A stretch of 64,000 nt of DNA, from assembly GCA_021292105.1 (NCBI GenBank), contig CM037863.1:11050589-11114588 (forward strand), written 5' to 3'. Both the position numbers and the translations under genes were made by a program. Every line of letters begins with the position of its first letter. Positions within the stretch are counted from its first letter, which is position 1. The notes under the pieces are model-generated. The model had not been told where the DNA came from, ran no database searches, and saw only the letters and a program-made list of their open reading frames with translations. The DNA comes from Anadara kagoshimensis. Lineage: Eukaryota; Mollusca; Bivalvia; Arcoida; Arcidae. This document shows, piece by piece, positions 44,646-56,440 of the stretch.

Positions 44646-44844
44646 AGGGAATAACCCTATCTTACATGAGCAGATATGGAAGAAAATGTGAACCGACATA
44701 TGATTCCATATCTAATGTAAATAATAATTATGCAAAAATGTTAGGGGACATCATGTGATAAGCAGTGGGCCCCTATCAAAAAAAAAAAAAACCTTTAATA
44801 AACAAAAGCTAGTATTACCTTCTACTATTTAGTGTCTTTGAAGG

Positions 44845-45165
44845 CAGAGTTGAATCGAGTAATGGTATATAACATCCCAGTCAAAAATATTTCACTTATA
44901 TAGAAACATAGCCAGCTGTAGGTGAAGGTACATAAATTTTGGCTGTGAGTGTGCTGCACTGATGACATTATACAGCTGGGTTCTTTATCTTGCCATACAT
45001 GCTATGACACAGGACCATATTTATTTAAAGTCCCCATTCAAAAGAACCATGACTCATTTCGTAATGCTGACTTTCAAGTCTTGATTCAAATCTGGCGGGG
45101 GTTCAAACCAACAACCCCCCATTTACAGATCCAACACTCTACTAACTGAGCTACCACAGTGGTCT
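44845..45165 (-). mobile_element. SINE, reversed, full-length but diverged
   Basis: Same order as 50578 in reverse: tail 'cccagtcaaaaatatttcac', middle 'tgacattatacagctgggtt', B-box 'gggggttcaaaccaacaacc' and A-box 'actaactgagctaccacagt'. Confidence 0.8.
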
Positions 45166-45249
45166 CTGGTGGCAGAGAGGTGTCCATAATGTATGCTCAC
45201 AGTTAATCTATCCCCTGGAAATTTTATCCCCATGTGGACAGATTTTAGA

Positions 45250-45375
45250 ATCGTAAAGTTTGTCAGTTCGCTTGCTGAATGTGGTAACTAGTCTAGGTTT
45301 TCTCCACCATCCCAAAACTGACCACATCAAATTACTGACAGAAACTTGACTGTGGCAAAAAATAAATACATTGTA
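45250..45375 (+). mobile_element. SINE fragment, Ser/Leu-tRNA-like family
   Basis: 'aagtttgtcagttcgcttgc' and 'ttttctccaccatcccaaaa', degenerate tail. Confidence 0.55.
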
Positions 45376-45744
45376 ATTACTCCAGGCACAAGCTAGTTTA
45401 AAATCTGGTGTTCTTTTTGCTTTCCTGCTATATTCACTTATAATTTGGCACTTTTGAAATCAGTTGATAATCAACAGTTATTTCGGTATGGGTTGAAATT
45501 GGCAGTTTGGATTCAATGTAGTTTAAACTTAATATTGAAAATGACAAATTATGAGAGAACAGGCTTGTTAGGTTGCATGATTGCTCATTGAGTAGAGGAT
45601 TCCTCTAATTGCTGTCTGGGTAAGCTTGCCTTGAGTGTCTCTCTAAGTGCACGTACAAAGGTTACAGTTACCTAGTGTAACCTGACTGGCACTAACAACC
45701 AAGGGGGCCTCGATAACAAGAGTGAAACATGCTAGTGGATCACA

Positions 45745-45945
45745 GCATCTCTCATTATCTAATTTTGAGTCATACTGGTGACAGATAGTGTGAGAAAGTT
45801 TGTCAGTTTGCATGCTGAAAGTTGGTGGTATTCTCCCGATATTTCAGTTTCCTCCATCATCATCATGTAACTAACCCCCCTCGATATAAGTGAAAGGATC
45901 TTGAATGGGGCATAATACATGATTACTCCACTCCGCTCCACTGAC
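45745..45945 (+). mobile_element. SINE fragment, Ser/Leu-tRNA-like family
   Basis: 'gtgagaaagtttgtcagttt', 'gtttcctccatcatcatcat' and 'gatataagtgaaaggatctt' with a 'gattactccactcc' end. Confidence 0.65.
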
Positions 45946-46023
45946 TAACGCCACAGAAATTGATTGTTATGCTACCTAGAATAGAGATGAATCTATTGGT
46001 AAGTTCCAGGTCTTGAGCCTGTA

Positions 46024-46358
46024 GTTGAGTTGAGAATTCGTGTTAAAGTCCCAGTCAAGAATATTTCACTTATATCGAGACGTCGCCAGCTATAGGCGAA
46101 GATGCAGAAATTTTACCTGTGTATTGTGCTGATGGCATTATACAGCAGGGTTCTTTAGCGTGCCAAGCCCACCGTGACATGGGACCTCTTTATATGTTAA
46201 GTTCCCATCCAAAAGAACCATGACTTTCATTTCGTAATGCCCAGTGAAAGAACAGTCACTACCCATTTTCAAGTCTTGGGCCAGACCCAGTCAGGGTTTG
46301 AACCCACAACCTCCCACTTATGGAGTGAGCACTCTACCAATTGAGCTACTGCAGTGAT
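46024..46358 (-). mobile_element. SINE, full-length, reversed, with target duplication
   Basis: Complete copy of the 50578 family. Near-identical flanks 'cttgagcctgtag' (46012-46024) and 'cttgagcctatag' (about 46360-46372) mark the insertion. A box 'gtagagtgctc' and B box 'gtgggttcaaaccc' are readable on the minus strand. Confidence 0.85.
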
Positions 46359-46562
46359 TCTTGAGCCTATAGGCTAGTTTGTCCAATACTTATCCCTGTT
46401 TCCATGGTGTGAAGCAGCTTTTGAGAACCTGTATGGAATACCAAATTTCAAACCAAATTTAGTGACACAAATGGTGCCAAGGAACTCAGGTTTAATTGCA
46501 CTGTTGTATATTAAATTTTGTAGCATCTATGTTAAACATATTTTTAATATTGTTTATTTCAG

Positions 46563-46652
46563 GTTCCTGTATATGTTAATAAAGTAGGACCTTATTTTAA
46601 CCCACATGAGACATACCACTACTACCAACTCCCAGTATGTCGACCAGAAAAG
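46563..46652 (+). CDS. TM9SF1: TM9SF1-like protein, exon 2
   Basis: This 90-base exon (residues 38-67) lies between acceptor AG 46561-46562 and donor GT 46653. It reads [20 protein letters not shown] followed by VCRPEK, the highly conserved opening of the nonaspanin luminal domain. This is the wording I associate with TM9SF1 rather than TM9SF2, 3 or 4. It is in phase 0 at both ends. Confidence 0.95.
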
Positions 46653-46684
46653 GTAAGTATCTTGTGTGATTATGTATGTATATA

Positions 46685-46863
46685 CAGTCAAACCAGTCTA
46701 TAAAGGCCACCCAAGGGAACCAGTAAAAGTGGCCTTTATGGGCAGGTGACCTTTATATACAGGTTCAAATAATATGAATAAAGAACAATTTGGTTACAAT
46801 TTTACTGGCCTTTATAAGCAGGTGGCCCTTATATAGAAGTGGCCTTTAAAGCAGGTTTGACTG
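46685..46863. mobile_element. 179 bp Tc1/mariner-pogo-like MITE with TA target duplication
   Basis: Ends CAGTCAAACCAGTC and GCAGGTTTGACTG, flanked by TA on each side. Inverted relative to, and clearly related to, 8862-9023. It lies 33 bases inside TM9SF1 intron 2. Confidence 0.85.
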
Positions 46864-47384
46864 TAAGAATAATATTTTTTATTTAAAGCGCAACCCAATA
46901 CACATGCATTTTAGTAATACAACGGTATATAAAATAAACAATATCTGTCAGCCTAAGTAGGCTAACGATGCACTAACTCGAATGTAAATGTTCCTATGTA
47001 GAGCGAGAATTATTACATTTGATTAAACAATATATGAATAAGTTTGCCACACATCTAATTTTTTAAGCAAGACACAGCATTTTCTTTACAAGGTCCTATA
47101 TATAGATATACGGTGTACCAGGTGTTTATTACTGGAATTATGTAATTCAGTGATTATACCCTTGCTTTGAAGAAGAGGGTGGTATACTGGTTAACCTCTG
47201 TTTTTGTATGGTTCAAATTACTGTCAAATAAAGATAGTTTACCCTTAAATTTCCCAATATGACACCTTAAATTCCCCAAACAACCCCGTTAAGACATACA
47301 ATATAATATACAACTAAAATATAAAACTCTCTTCAACCACCAAAGTTTTAAATATTGATACTATACAACATTTTTGTAATGAGG

Positions 47385-47515
47385 ATGCTTACCCTTCCCG
47401 AGCACCCGGCCTCACTTCCTTGGTAGAAATTCACGAATCTAGCCTAACTTGTCAGTTCAAAGTTTTTACTTTGCTTCTGGATTGTGATTTGGACATGGAT
47501 TAGTATGTTTGTTAT
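47385..47515 (+). repeat. Dispersed repeat shared between TM9SF1 introns 2 and 5
   Basis: 'cttacccttcccgagcaccc', 'ggcctcacttcc' and 'gacatggattagtatgtttg' recur in the same order at 61265-61400. Class unknown. Confidence 0.7.
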
Positions 47516-48766
47516 TGATTACAATGTATTTACTGTATTCCAAATTTCCAATACATGTATTTTTATATCATAAAAAAATTTGCAAGTTTTCCCCAATCAC
47601 AGAGGATAGTTGCTAAAAAGGTAACAAAACCACTGTAATTTAACCCAGATAGAATAAACAACTACTACCTGTATCCACTATGTCGGTCAGAGAAACTAGG
47701 TTTTTTGAGAACAGTTGGTACTGCATACTTGGACTTCATACTTGTATTGAAGATGCTTCCCACAAGTTGAAACTACTTATAAGTCATGTGTACATATATA
47801 CATATATATAATGTATATTATATTAAATTTTAAAAAAAAAACGGCTACCAGAACCAAAACATTATATATATTTAGACAAATATGTACAAATACATGTGTA
47901 AGTACTAAGTTGATAAAAAAATTAAAGTGTATGGTATGACTACAAGTCTGTGCGAATGTGCATGTGTGTGCTGTGCATGTGTGTGCTGTGCATGTTTGTG
48001 CTGGTAAATGGGGAAGTGAATACGTGGAATATGACAATTATATATGCTCAATATTTAGAGTTATTATACCTAACAGGAAATTCTTAAACTATAATTGGTC
48101 AATTTCTAACCATGTGGTATAAAACAATTCACAATGATTGAGACAGTTGTCAACATTGCCATGGGATATTGCAATGTTCACCGCTAGGCACAGAAACTAA
48201 TCTGTAATCCATCTTCTGTCCGTATATTCCTGGAACACCCAAAACATCCTGTTCCAATTATTCCTAGTTAATATTTCATGTTGTTAGAATAAAATGTTAT
48301 AGAGAACTCCTTTTTAGTTCAGTATAATAAAGTAAATTGTGTCCTTGATTAAGGGAAATATGAAGAATTGTCTTTCCTTGGGATCTTTATCTCCCTTGCT
48401 TGTTACCTCTGGGAGAAAATGCTTTGTATTCTCTTCAACAAACTGCACTATTTAATTTTATATATTGATATATATTTTAAACAGTGTTTCCTCCATTGGC
48501 CTTGCATATTTGGAAATGCCAAAATTTAAACAAATTTACTAGCATTTAAATTTTTGGGGGGAGAATTTTAATTTTTTCAAAAAAGGCCATTTTAATCTAA
48601 AATAAGCAGATTGAGTCTTGAAAATGATTGAAATGTACAGTTTTTGTGTCAGTAGATTTTTGCATCGGGACTTTGTTTGGAATCCCAGAAATTTATATAT
48701 TCAGGAAACATCCATTTTAGCATGAATTATAAATACTTTTATAGTTATCTTATGTTTTAATTTCAG

Positions 48767-48848
48767 ATTGAACACAAAAGTTTGACGTTAGGTGAAGTTT
48801 TAGATGGAGACAGAATGGCTATCTCATTATATGATATCAATTTTAAAC
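48767..48848 (+). CDS. TM9SF1: TM9SF1-like protein, exon 3
   Basis: This 82-base exon (residues 68-95) has an acceptor tttcag ending at 48766 and a donor gtaagt at 48849. It contains [20 protein letters not shown], the nonaspanin LGE-L-GDR motif. It ends with one base of a glutamine codon, which the next exon completes. Confidence 0.95.
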
Positions 48849-49136
48849 GTAAGTATAGATATTTGATTGAAATAAATTATAAAATATACCATGTAAGTAT
48901 TAAAATAATGTTCACTATTTTTAGTTCATCTGAGCTGAATAGTGAACATTATTGTGATCACTATTGTGATCAATCTCTGTCCATCGTGTGTTGTCTGTAG
49001 TGCATAAACTTTACTTTTAATCTTTTGTGCCAAAATTACTGGGCCAAATTTGATATGTGGCAGTTATCATGTCTAATTTGTGGTTTTTGTTCGACTGAAA
49101 ATATATGCACTATAAAACTTATTATCAAAGGTTCAT

Positions 49137-49308
49137 CTAGATTTCCATAAATTTAAAATAATTAGTAGCCAAATTTCCAAAATTTGTGAAAATATAGTCC
49201 TTTTTAAAGTATTTTTCCACAAATTTGCAAAAATAGGTAACTTTTTGAAAGAATTCCTCAGAATTTAGTAGCCAATGGCGATTTTGTCTACCAGGAATGG
49301 AAACATAG
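49137..49308. mobile_element. 172 bp MITE with 6 bp target duplication
   Basis: Nearly identical in length and sequence to 14378-14549. GTTCAT on both sides (49131-49136 and 49309-49314). Ends CTAGATTTCCAT and ATGGAAACATAG. Confidence 0.88.
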
Positions 49309-49384
49309 GTTCATTAATATTAAAAGTGCATAACACTCTTTATGTATACCCCTTTATATTGTATTGCTTCTTTTTATCCAAAGA

Positions 49385-49640
49385 AAGAGAGGGATATTAA
49401 ATTTGAGTTTCAATCCTTCCTTCCATCCGTAGATCCATCTGTCTCTTCCTCAGAAATTCTTGTCTGTGTAAATTCTCCAAAACTTTGAAGCATTATTTCA
49501 TGAACCTTGGTGCAAAGCATTATCATCGATAAGAAATGTACATATTGTTAACCTGAGTTGATTTGCTCATTTTCCTGAGAGTTATTGCCCTTTGAATATA
49601 AGGCAAATCATAAAAAAAATAATTTCCTGGTGATCCTTAT
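49385..49640 (-). repeat. Dispersed 'caccaagttt' repeat, reversed
   Basis: Reverse complement of the motif order at 10425: 'agagagggatattaaatttg', 'ccttggtgcaaagcattatc' and 'gttgatttgctcattttcc'. Confidence 0.7.
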
Positions 49641-49917
49641 TCACTGAATTTACTTGTTTAGGTTGATTTTGAAATGATGTGATATGATGTATATAGGGTT
49701 TCTAGATAGCACCCTTCCACGGTGAATTTCTCAATTTTCTTTGCCTTGAAACTGCATCATGGGTAATTTAAACACCTGTACTAGATACCAATATATAATC
49801 ACTTAATAATGTGGTTTCGTGATTTACTCAAGATCTGTTGGTTTCAGATCTTTCTTTTTTATTTATTTGTATTTTGTTGACAAACAGAACATTCCACTTT
49901 TATCTCTACAGTGATTT

Positions 49918-50205
49918 TGTTTGCCTAAAATTGCTAATGTATAAAGGCAGTTCCCCTGTGGAATATTCACTAAATTTTCCCAATTTTACCTGTAATCTTC
50001 CCAAAACAACAGGTATATACTAGCAATTAAATTTATTTGTCCTTCTCACAAAATGTTAGATGTTGTTACAATTTAACATCTTTGCAATGAGGATCCTATG
50101 CTATACAAGCTTATCATAATACAGTTTACTGTATTTCAGAACTTCAAATTTTCCCAATTTAAAAGGTAGAAGGTAGTTTTTAAAAAATGCAACAAAATCA
50201 CTGCT
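49918..50205 (+). repeat. Dispersed repeat, copy
   Basis: Matches 37960-38345 in order ('tataaaggcagttcccctgt', 'tctttgcaatgaggatccta', 'agaaggtagttttt'). Confidence 0.55.
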
Positions 50206-50227
50206 CTATTTTGATTTTACTTTTTAT

Positions 50228-50520
50228 CTAACATAAGTTTTATCGAACACGAATGATACAGAATCTTGTATTACCACAATGTGGTGATACAACATTGGCG
50301 GTAAATTACACATGCACTTCTCGTTGTGAGGTCATTTGGGAATCTCCGATTTGTCAACTGTAAATAATGACGTCATTACTACAGAACAGATGTCATAACA
50401 TAGTTTTTCTGTGGTAAATTTGATTTTTTCAAATGAACTGTTGTTTTTAACAAGTTTAAATAAGCTGGTTGGAAATGTTAGTTAAAAATATCATATACAC
50501 AGTGTATATAATATGTATGT
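50228..50520 (-). mobile_element. Fold-back-type element, inverted relative to 53740-54170
   Basis: Contains 'gaatgatacagaatcttgta', 'ccacaatgtggtgatacaac', 'attggcggtaaatt', a TGACGTCA at 50368-50375 and 'catatacacagtgtatataa', all in reverse order at 53745-54135. Superfamily not clear. Confidence 0.7.
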
Positions 50521-50577
50521 ATATTACAATCATCCCACACTTTACGGTGTATGAGTAAGTGATTACTATGATGTACA

Positions 50578-50907
50578 GGACCACTGCGGTAGCTCAGTTG
50601 GTAGAGTGCTCGCTCCCTAAGTGGGAAGTCGTGGGTTTGAACCCGGGCCAGGTCTGACCCAAGACTTGAAAGTGGGTAGTGACTGTTCTTTTGCCAAGCA
50701 CTCAGCATTACGAAATGAAAGTCAGGGTTCTTCCGGATAGGAACTTAAAATAAACTAGGTCCCGTGTCGCAGTGGGCTTGGCACAATAAGGAACCCTGCT
50801 GTATAATACCATCAGCGCAACGCACAGGCAAAATTTCTGCATCTTCACCTGCAACGTCTCGATATAAGTGAAATATTCTTGACTGGGATGTTAAACACCA
50901 TTACTCA
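50578..50907 (+). mobile_element. Full-length tRNA-derived SINE with 13 bp target duplication (reference copy)
   Basis: The head has an A box (TAGCTCAGTTGGTAGAG) and B box (GGTTTGAACCC). The body reads 'aggtctgacccaagacttga', 'ccaagcactcagcattacga' and 'taataccatcagcgcaacgc', and the tail 'gatataagtgaaatattctt' then 'gactgggatgttaaacacc'. The flanks ACTATGATGTACA at 50565-50577 and 50908-50920 are identical, which indicates a recent insertion. The tail resembles the MetaSINE-type elements described in molluscs. That family name is from memory and not checked. Confidence 0.9.
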
Positions 50908-51383
50908 ACTATGATGTACAACTGTCGGCAGTCATGTTCAGCCAAGCAGTAATTAAACCCACAGCTTTTCCATTTGTATGATTCATCAGAATTTGGATTA
51001 TTGGATTACAGAAATCATGAGGTCATAAATTTGTGTTTAAAGTTATTGCAGCTACGATACAAATATGCCAAGCTTCTGACAGTAGAAAAATGTTTTGGTT
51101 TTTTTCTTCTTAAAACATGTTTTGTAGTTTATCAAATTCATAGAACCAAAACATATTACAATTTTGAGTTGACTGAAAAATTTAGTTTAAGTCAATGAAC
51201 ATTAATCCCATTGAATTATGGGAAGGACTTATCCGAAAATTTGAGATATCTATGTTTAGGATAATGATTTATTTTAGTAAAAAAAATGTCAACCTATTCT
51301 AGACTTTTAAAAAAAAAGTTTGACCTATCTGGAAATTTGAGATATTCATTTTTAAAATAACAAGGCTCAACTGTAACGTGTGT

Positions 51384-51958
51384 AATGCAGGTTTAAGTCC
51401 CAGTCAAGTTTGCTGGTTGGTTGAATTTTGCTTAATGTCAATCAGCAATTTTTCAGCTATTCGCAACTAGCACTATTTTATTAATCTCTATGGATTAATC
51501 TATGAACAATTTCGTGTATGCATGTGAAGTGCAAGTGTGTGTATGGTCTGCCTTGTACTAGGGCGCAATCAGGGCAACTTTAACATGCTAGCTCACAGAG
51601 TCAGTATGCCGCAGACAAGCGTACCACTCCCCCAGTCCATTTTACTGGTACCAGGTGAACCAGTAAAGGCCAGTGGCAAGGAAAATTCACTTTCCCACAT
51701 GTGGGTTGAGCAGGACTCGAACTCACAGCAGTGAGAGCTCCTGGATTTGTAGACTGACTTCTTATCCATTAAGCCACCACAGCCTCTAGAGGTCAAGGTT
51801 ATTTCACTTATATCAGGGCAAACAGTGCTCATAGAAAACCACCAACAATCTAACTGGCAAACTTTCTTACACTAGGATCTGTCTAAAGTGGGATTTGAAC
51901 CTAGGTAGTGAAAAGCATTGTGATTCGTAAGCCCATGCTTTAGACCACTTAGCCACTG
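51384..51958 (-). mobile_element. SINE (Ser/Leu-tRNA-like head) split by another SINE
   Basis: Tail part 51384-51407 ('aagtcccagtcaag') and head part 51790-51958 are separated by a SINE of the 30618 family. On the minus strand the head reads 'gtggctaagtggtctaaagc', typical of Ser/Leu tRNAs, with a B-box region 'aggttcaaatccc'. Confidence 0.78.
51408..51789 (-). mobile_element. tRNA-derived SINE nested in the SINE at 51384
   Basis: Second copy of the 30618-30993 element in the same orientation, including 'gcctttactggttcacctgg' and 'tggactgggggagtggtacg' on the minus strand. 'tcaag' lies on both sides of the insertion. Confidence 0.82.
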
Positions 51959-52139
51959 ATACCTATGTAACACAAAATAACATTATCTAAATATCTTTGG
52001 ATTTGATTACATACAATTGCAGCCCAAGCTGCTTTAAAAAGCATCAAAAAAGCAAGACAAAATAATCCAATATCTATGTTGATCATATATAGTGGCTTAC
52101 TGGTGGTTTTCCAGTTTTCCACACCATTTCTGAACAGGC

Positions 52140-52330
52140 TGGATTGATACAAGTGAAAGAATCTTGACTAGGGTGCAATATGTATAAGCTATACATAAAG
52201 GGCACCTGTCAATCTGACCTGATAATTGGGTATCGTAAAGGATTCACAGGTGGCTGAAATAGACAACCACTAACTTTGGCAAGCAAACTGACAAACTTTC
52301 TAAAACTAAGCTATGCAGCATGGGATTGAA
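52140..52330 (-). mobile_element. SINE fragments, reversed
   Basis: 'caagtgaaagaatcttgact' with 'agggtgcaata', then 'actttggcaagcaaactgac' and 'aaactttctaaaactaagct' in reverse family order. Confidence 0.5.
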
Positions 52331-53744
52331 ACTCATTATAGGCACTGATGCCCTTGTTAAACCTTTCATAACTCTCAGCCTAAGTATAAAAAAAGCTTAT
52401 TAAAGAAACTCTTAAGCATATATGAAATATTTTACATTTAAATGTACAAAATAGATAGGATTTTTTCCATTTTAAGTGCCAGCCATTATTTTATAAAATT
52501 TCTTTTAAAAGATTTTCATATTCTTATAGATATATATACAAATTTTTTAAACATCATGAAAAAAGTTTACCCATATCCAATCTACATATTTGCACTTTCA
52601 TATGGATTTTTTATGAGCTTTTGAAGATTTAAAAAAAGAAACTTTAAAAAAAAAATCTGATGTGACCGATAAATTCACAGACTGATCACATAAGTATGTA
52701 ATTATTTTTTTAATTTTGAAAAGTAAATTGGATGTATTCCATTGGCTATATTGGGCGTTGCCATGGCAACAAGCACCAAAAACATTTGATATGATGGTTT
52801 GATTTTATCAGTGTATTTGGATTAAAATTTTTCTTCAAATGTCAATAGGATTTATTATGAAGCCAGTATATATTTCCATCATCTAATGATGGGATTTCCA
52901 CACAAGTAGAGGATTAGACGAGGGAATTAGCGAATTCAGCTGCACGTAGTGATTCCCCGCTGTCACTCAACGCAGAGATTGGAGAATGCCAGTAAAAACC
53001 TAAGCAGATTAAAACGCTACTCGGAATAAGATCAAGAAAGGCCGATTATCGTGCGAATTATTTTTGCTACAAAATGGGATTATTTTTGTTATGCAGGATT
53101 TTTGAAGGTTTAGAACATATCTTTTGAGTATAAATGATAGCATATTTTTGCGCGTAATCCTGACGTTGAATGATTGAAATTTGCTGTGCGGATTAGGTTT
53201 GAGAGATACTTGTTTTTAATTTTCTCAAATTTATATGTTTTTAAACTGACATGGATAATTTTTTTTGGTGGGGTTAGATTATAAATTAATTTGAGATCAA
53301 GTAAAAAGTCTGATATCTGGTATTATTTAGCTCTGATGAGTCTTGAATGTAAATTTGTGATAATATGATTAAAATGATGCTCTAGCTCACCTGGATACAG
53401 GCCTTAAATGTTAAATTAATTATTTTAAAAAAATTCTCTGATGAACCTGCAAGAGCTAGATATTCAGAAATGTCTTATAAAGTATATTTAGAATTAATGA
53501 GTACATTATGCAATAACACTTTAGATTTTTCCCTGACCAAAGTGGACCTTTGCCTAAGCTTATTATTTATGGCAAAGTGACCCGCTTAAATCTATCTAGA
53601 TCTTCACAAAAATCCAGATACTCAAAAATTTATTTTATTAGAAGTATATTTGAAATTTTTAAGCGTACATGTGTATTATGAAGAGCTGTCATTGATAGGA
53701 ATTTAAATATCGATGTATTAACTGAAAAATATATCGATAAATAC

Positions 53745-53895
53745 ATATTATATACACAGTGTGTATGTACAACACTCAGTATCAGGTCGAGTCCTTTTTT
53801 CGTAGCCGTATCACTGCGACGAGTAGTGATACAGCTTCGAAAAAAGGACGAGACCTGATACGAAGGGTTGTACATACACACTGTGTATATAATAT
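53745..53895. repeat. Fold-back inverted repeat, arms about 68 bp
   Basis: Left arm 53745-53812 ('tattatatacacagtgtgta' to 'gagtccttttttcg') and right arm about 53825-53895 ('cgaaaaaaggacgagacctg' to 'gtatataatat') pair around a loop that itself contains 'gtatcact'/'agtgatac'. Arms differ by a few bases. Confidence 0.9.
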
Positions 53896-53929
53896 TTTTA
53901 TCTAACATTTCCAATGAGGTTATTTAAAA

Positions 53930-54170
53930 TAATGAAAAAAAAAAAACAATACTTTATGTGAAAAATTACATTTTACCACAGAAAACCACTGAACTATGTT
54001 ATGACCGACAAACCCAAGACTCCCTGATGACGTAACAATGAGAAAGTGCACGTGCGCTTTACCGCCAATGTTGTATCACCACAGTGTGGTGATACAAGAT
54101 TCTGTATCATGCGTGTTCGATAAAACTTGTATTTTGTCAAATCAGATAGAAAAACTAGTCTAATGTTAGA
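53930..54170 (+). mobile_element. Fold-back-type element body with a 27 bp palindrome
   Basis: Inverse of 50228-50460. At 54071-54097 a perfect interrupted palindrome TTGTATCACCACA-g-TGTGGTGATACAA occurs. Together with the hairpin at 53745 it probably forms one element. Confidence 0.7.
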
Positions 54171-54536
54171 TAAACTGATATATCGAAATACATTGTATTG
54201 GCAACATGATTAAAATAGTTTTTTTTTGTTGAATCTTTTATAGACAAATTATTTTTCACCAATATTCTGGTGTCATCTTAAATGTTTCTAATATTATATG
54301 CACTCTGTAGTGTATGTCAGTTGGCGTTTAAATACTTTAAAATGATGGGTTGTAATTATGATACATTTACACCCATTTTAATCTATGTGTCATTGACTAC
54401 TCCAACCTTGGCCATGAACTGGCGGCCATTTTTGCTGATATAGATACTCAGAATATGTATCGATATATTGTTTCAATGGCTTTTTGCGATGATATATTGA
54501 TATTTAAATTCTTATTAATGACAGCTCTAGTATTAT

Positions 54537-54905
54537 CAGGGATTTATCAGGGTCTCTTGGGAAAAGGCCCTAAACTAAAAATTAAGAAAACTATCAACTT
54601 TTTGCTCATTTTGGAAAAACTTTGACATCATGTCAGAAGTCGGTTTACTCACAATCTCGGAAACCTTTGATGTAGAAGTGGTATTTTCATCTTGCTTTAC
54701 AGATGTTATTTTAAAATAATCTAGACTCTTTTACTTGATTTTACTGATTTGGAGGCTTTCTTAAAATTTACTTTTGTTTTCGTTTAAAAACAATACAATT
54801 TTCTAATTGGGAATTTTTTCAGTGTATTTTGGGAAAAAATCAATGTTTTTTCCATTGGGAATGGGGCCAAATTTCGGCCCTAAATAGGCCCTTGATAAAT
54901 CCCTG
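54537..54905. mobile_element. 369 bp inverted-repeat element, CAGGGATTTATCA termini
   Basis: Starts CAGGGATTTATCAGGG and ends CCCTTGATAAATCCCTG. ATTAT lies on both sides (54532-54536 and 54906-54910). Internal 'attgggaattttttc' and 'ccattgggaatggggcc' tie it to the 7912 and 39102 elements as a sister subfamily. Confidence 0.8.
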
Positions 54906-55186
54906 ATTATGCAATAACACATTAGATTTTTACCTGACTAAGACAAAATTTTGTTTTATAATTATAGCAATGTGCCTGCTTGATCTTCTCAAATCTCTCT
55001 AGATCTTCACTAAAACTTAAAGATATTTGATCTCTCATGTGATTCTCAAAAATTAAGATATTCAGAAATTTCTTTTATTAGAAGTATATTTAGGATTAAT
55101 GAGTATACATGTATTATGCAATATTTTCATTTATGCTGTTTGATTGTATTAAACTCTGTTTGAGACCAAATGAAGTTATAGGACTA

Positions 55187-55295
55187 CAATTGTCTAGAAA
55201 TGGCGTTTATAGTGCTATATATTGCCATTCAAAGCAAACTAATCAAAATGCGCAATGGAAGTTATAGCACTATAAACACCATTTCTAGACAGTTC
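55187..55295. repeat. Inverted repeat, arms about 35 bp
   Basis: 'attgtctagaaatggcgttt' 'atagtgctata' pairs with 'tatagcactataaacaccat' 'ttctagacagttcaat' around a spacer of about 40 bases. Confidence 0.85.
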
Positions 55296-56271
55296 AATGG
55301 TTAAATAACACATTAGATTTTTCCCTGACAAGGGTGGAATTTTATCTATTTTATAGCAATGTCCCTACTTGATCTGCTAGTCAAATCTTTCAAGATTTTC
55401 ACACAAAAACTGAACTGGATCCTTTTTTAAAGCACATTATAATTTATGATGGCCTTATGCGATAACTTATTAGATATTTTCCTGATGGATAATTTTTTGA
55501 TAAGTTTTGGGGTATGATTTGGCCAATATCCCTGCTTGATCTTGGCTAATCTGTCTGAAGAATGACAATTATTATCCCCATCAAAAAACCACATGTTATG
55601 TCATGTGCGATTTTGTCGGAGAAGCCAGTTGTATCCCGGTTAATACTCTCCGATCTCATTCAAGTATTGATCACCAGATTTATAGTTTTATTAGAAAAAA
55701 ATAATAAGCCGTTTATATTCTGAAATCCTCTCTCGTTACAGCATCTGTCATTGAAGATAAACGTTACAACAAGGGCACGCAAACTCTCATAAGGACATTG
55801 TCATTATAATGACCAGCTTATGTCTTATTGTGATAGATTAAATTCTTTGTTTTTTGTTTTTTACATTTTGTTTTTTTTATCACCCGTTGTTCTTACTTTT
55901 GTTTTTTGATTTTCTAATGATTTTTGTTTAAACCTAGAAATGTTCTAGTGTTGGTCCTATCTCTGGGGTCTTGGATCTCACTAGCCATATTTGGGGCTAA
56001 TATTGGACCCATTCATAATTAAAAATCTAATGATTTTTGTTTAAACCTAGTAATGTGCTAGTGTTAGACCTATCTCAGGGGTTTTGAGTTTTTCTGGGTT
56101 GTATTAGAGGCTGATATTATACCCCATTCACAATTGAAAATTGTAATTTTTTTCACAAACACCAGGTTGATTATCACAATTAAAAAATAAAACAAAAATG
56201 GTGAAATATATCAAAATAAAAGTGAATTAATATCAAAAATCAATCTAAAAAGTATTAACTAATATACATTA

Positions 56272-56440
56272 GAACTTGCCTTAAAGACCACCTGTGTATA
56301 AGGGCCACCTGCTTTTAAAGGGCTCTTAAAATTGTATCACAAGTTCTCTTTATTCATGCTATTTGAACTTGTATATAAGGTCCACCTGGCCATAAAGTTA
56401 ACTCTTACAGTTTTCCTTGGGTGGCCTTTATAGACGCTGC
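56272..56440. mobile_element. Diverged Tc1/mariner-pogo-like MITE
   Basis: 'cttgccttaaagaccacctg' and 'cttgggtggcctttatagac' align with the 8862 and 46685 copies. The termini are eroded. Confidence 0.65.

Larger units (their letters stand above)
43663..46562 (+). other. TM9SF1 intron 1
   Basis: 2.9 kb intron. It holds a fold-back structure with three CRE sites (44130-44690), two reversed SINEs (44845-45165 and 46024-46358) and two fragments of the other SINE family (45250-45375 and 45745-45945). Confidence 0.85.
46653..48766 (+). other. TM9SF1 intron 2
   Basis: 2.1 kb intron. A TA-flanked MITE begins 33 bases after the donor. A 47385-47515 segment recurs upstream of exon 6. AT-rich and 'tgtgtgctgtgcatg' repeats lie at 47780-48005. 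No coding is seen. Confidence 0.85.

Noticed and set aside
50578-50655. Possible functional tRNA gene (A and B boxes readable)
   Set aside because: The head continues without a break into a SINE body and tail with matching target duplications. No complete acceptor stem closure was seen. Other SINE heads (46300s, 30990s, 17600s, 63016) rejected for the same reason.
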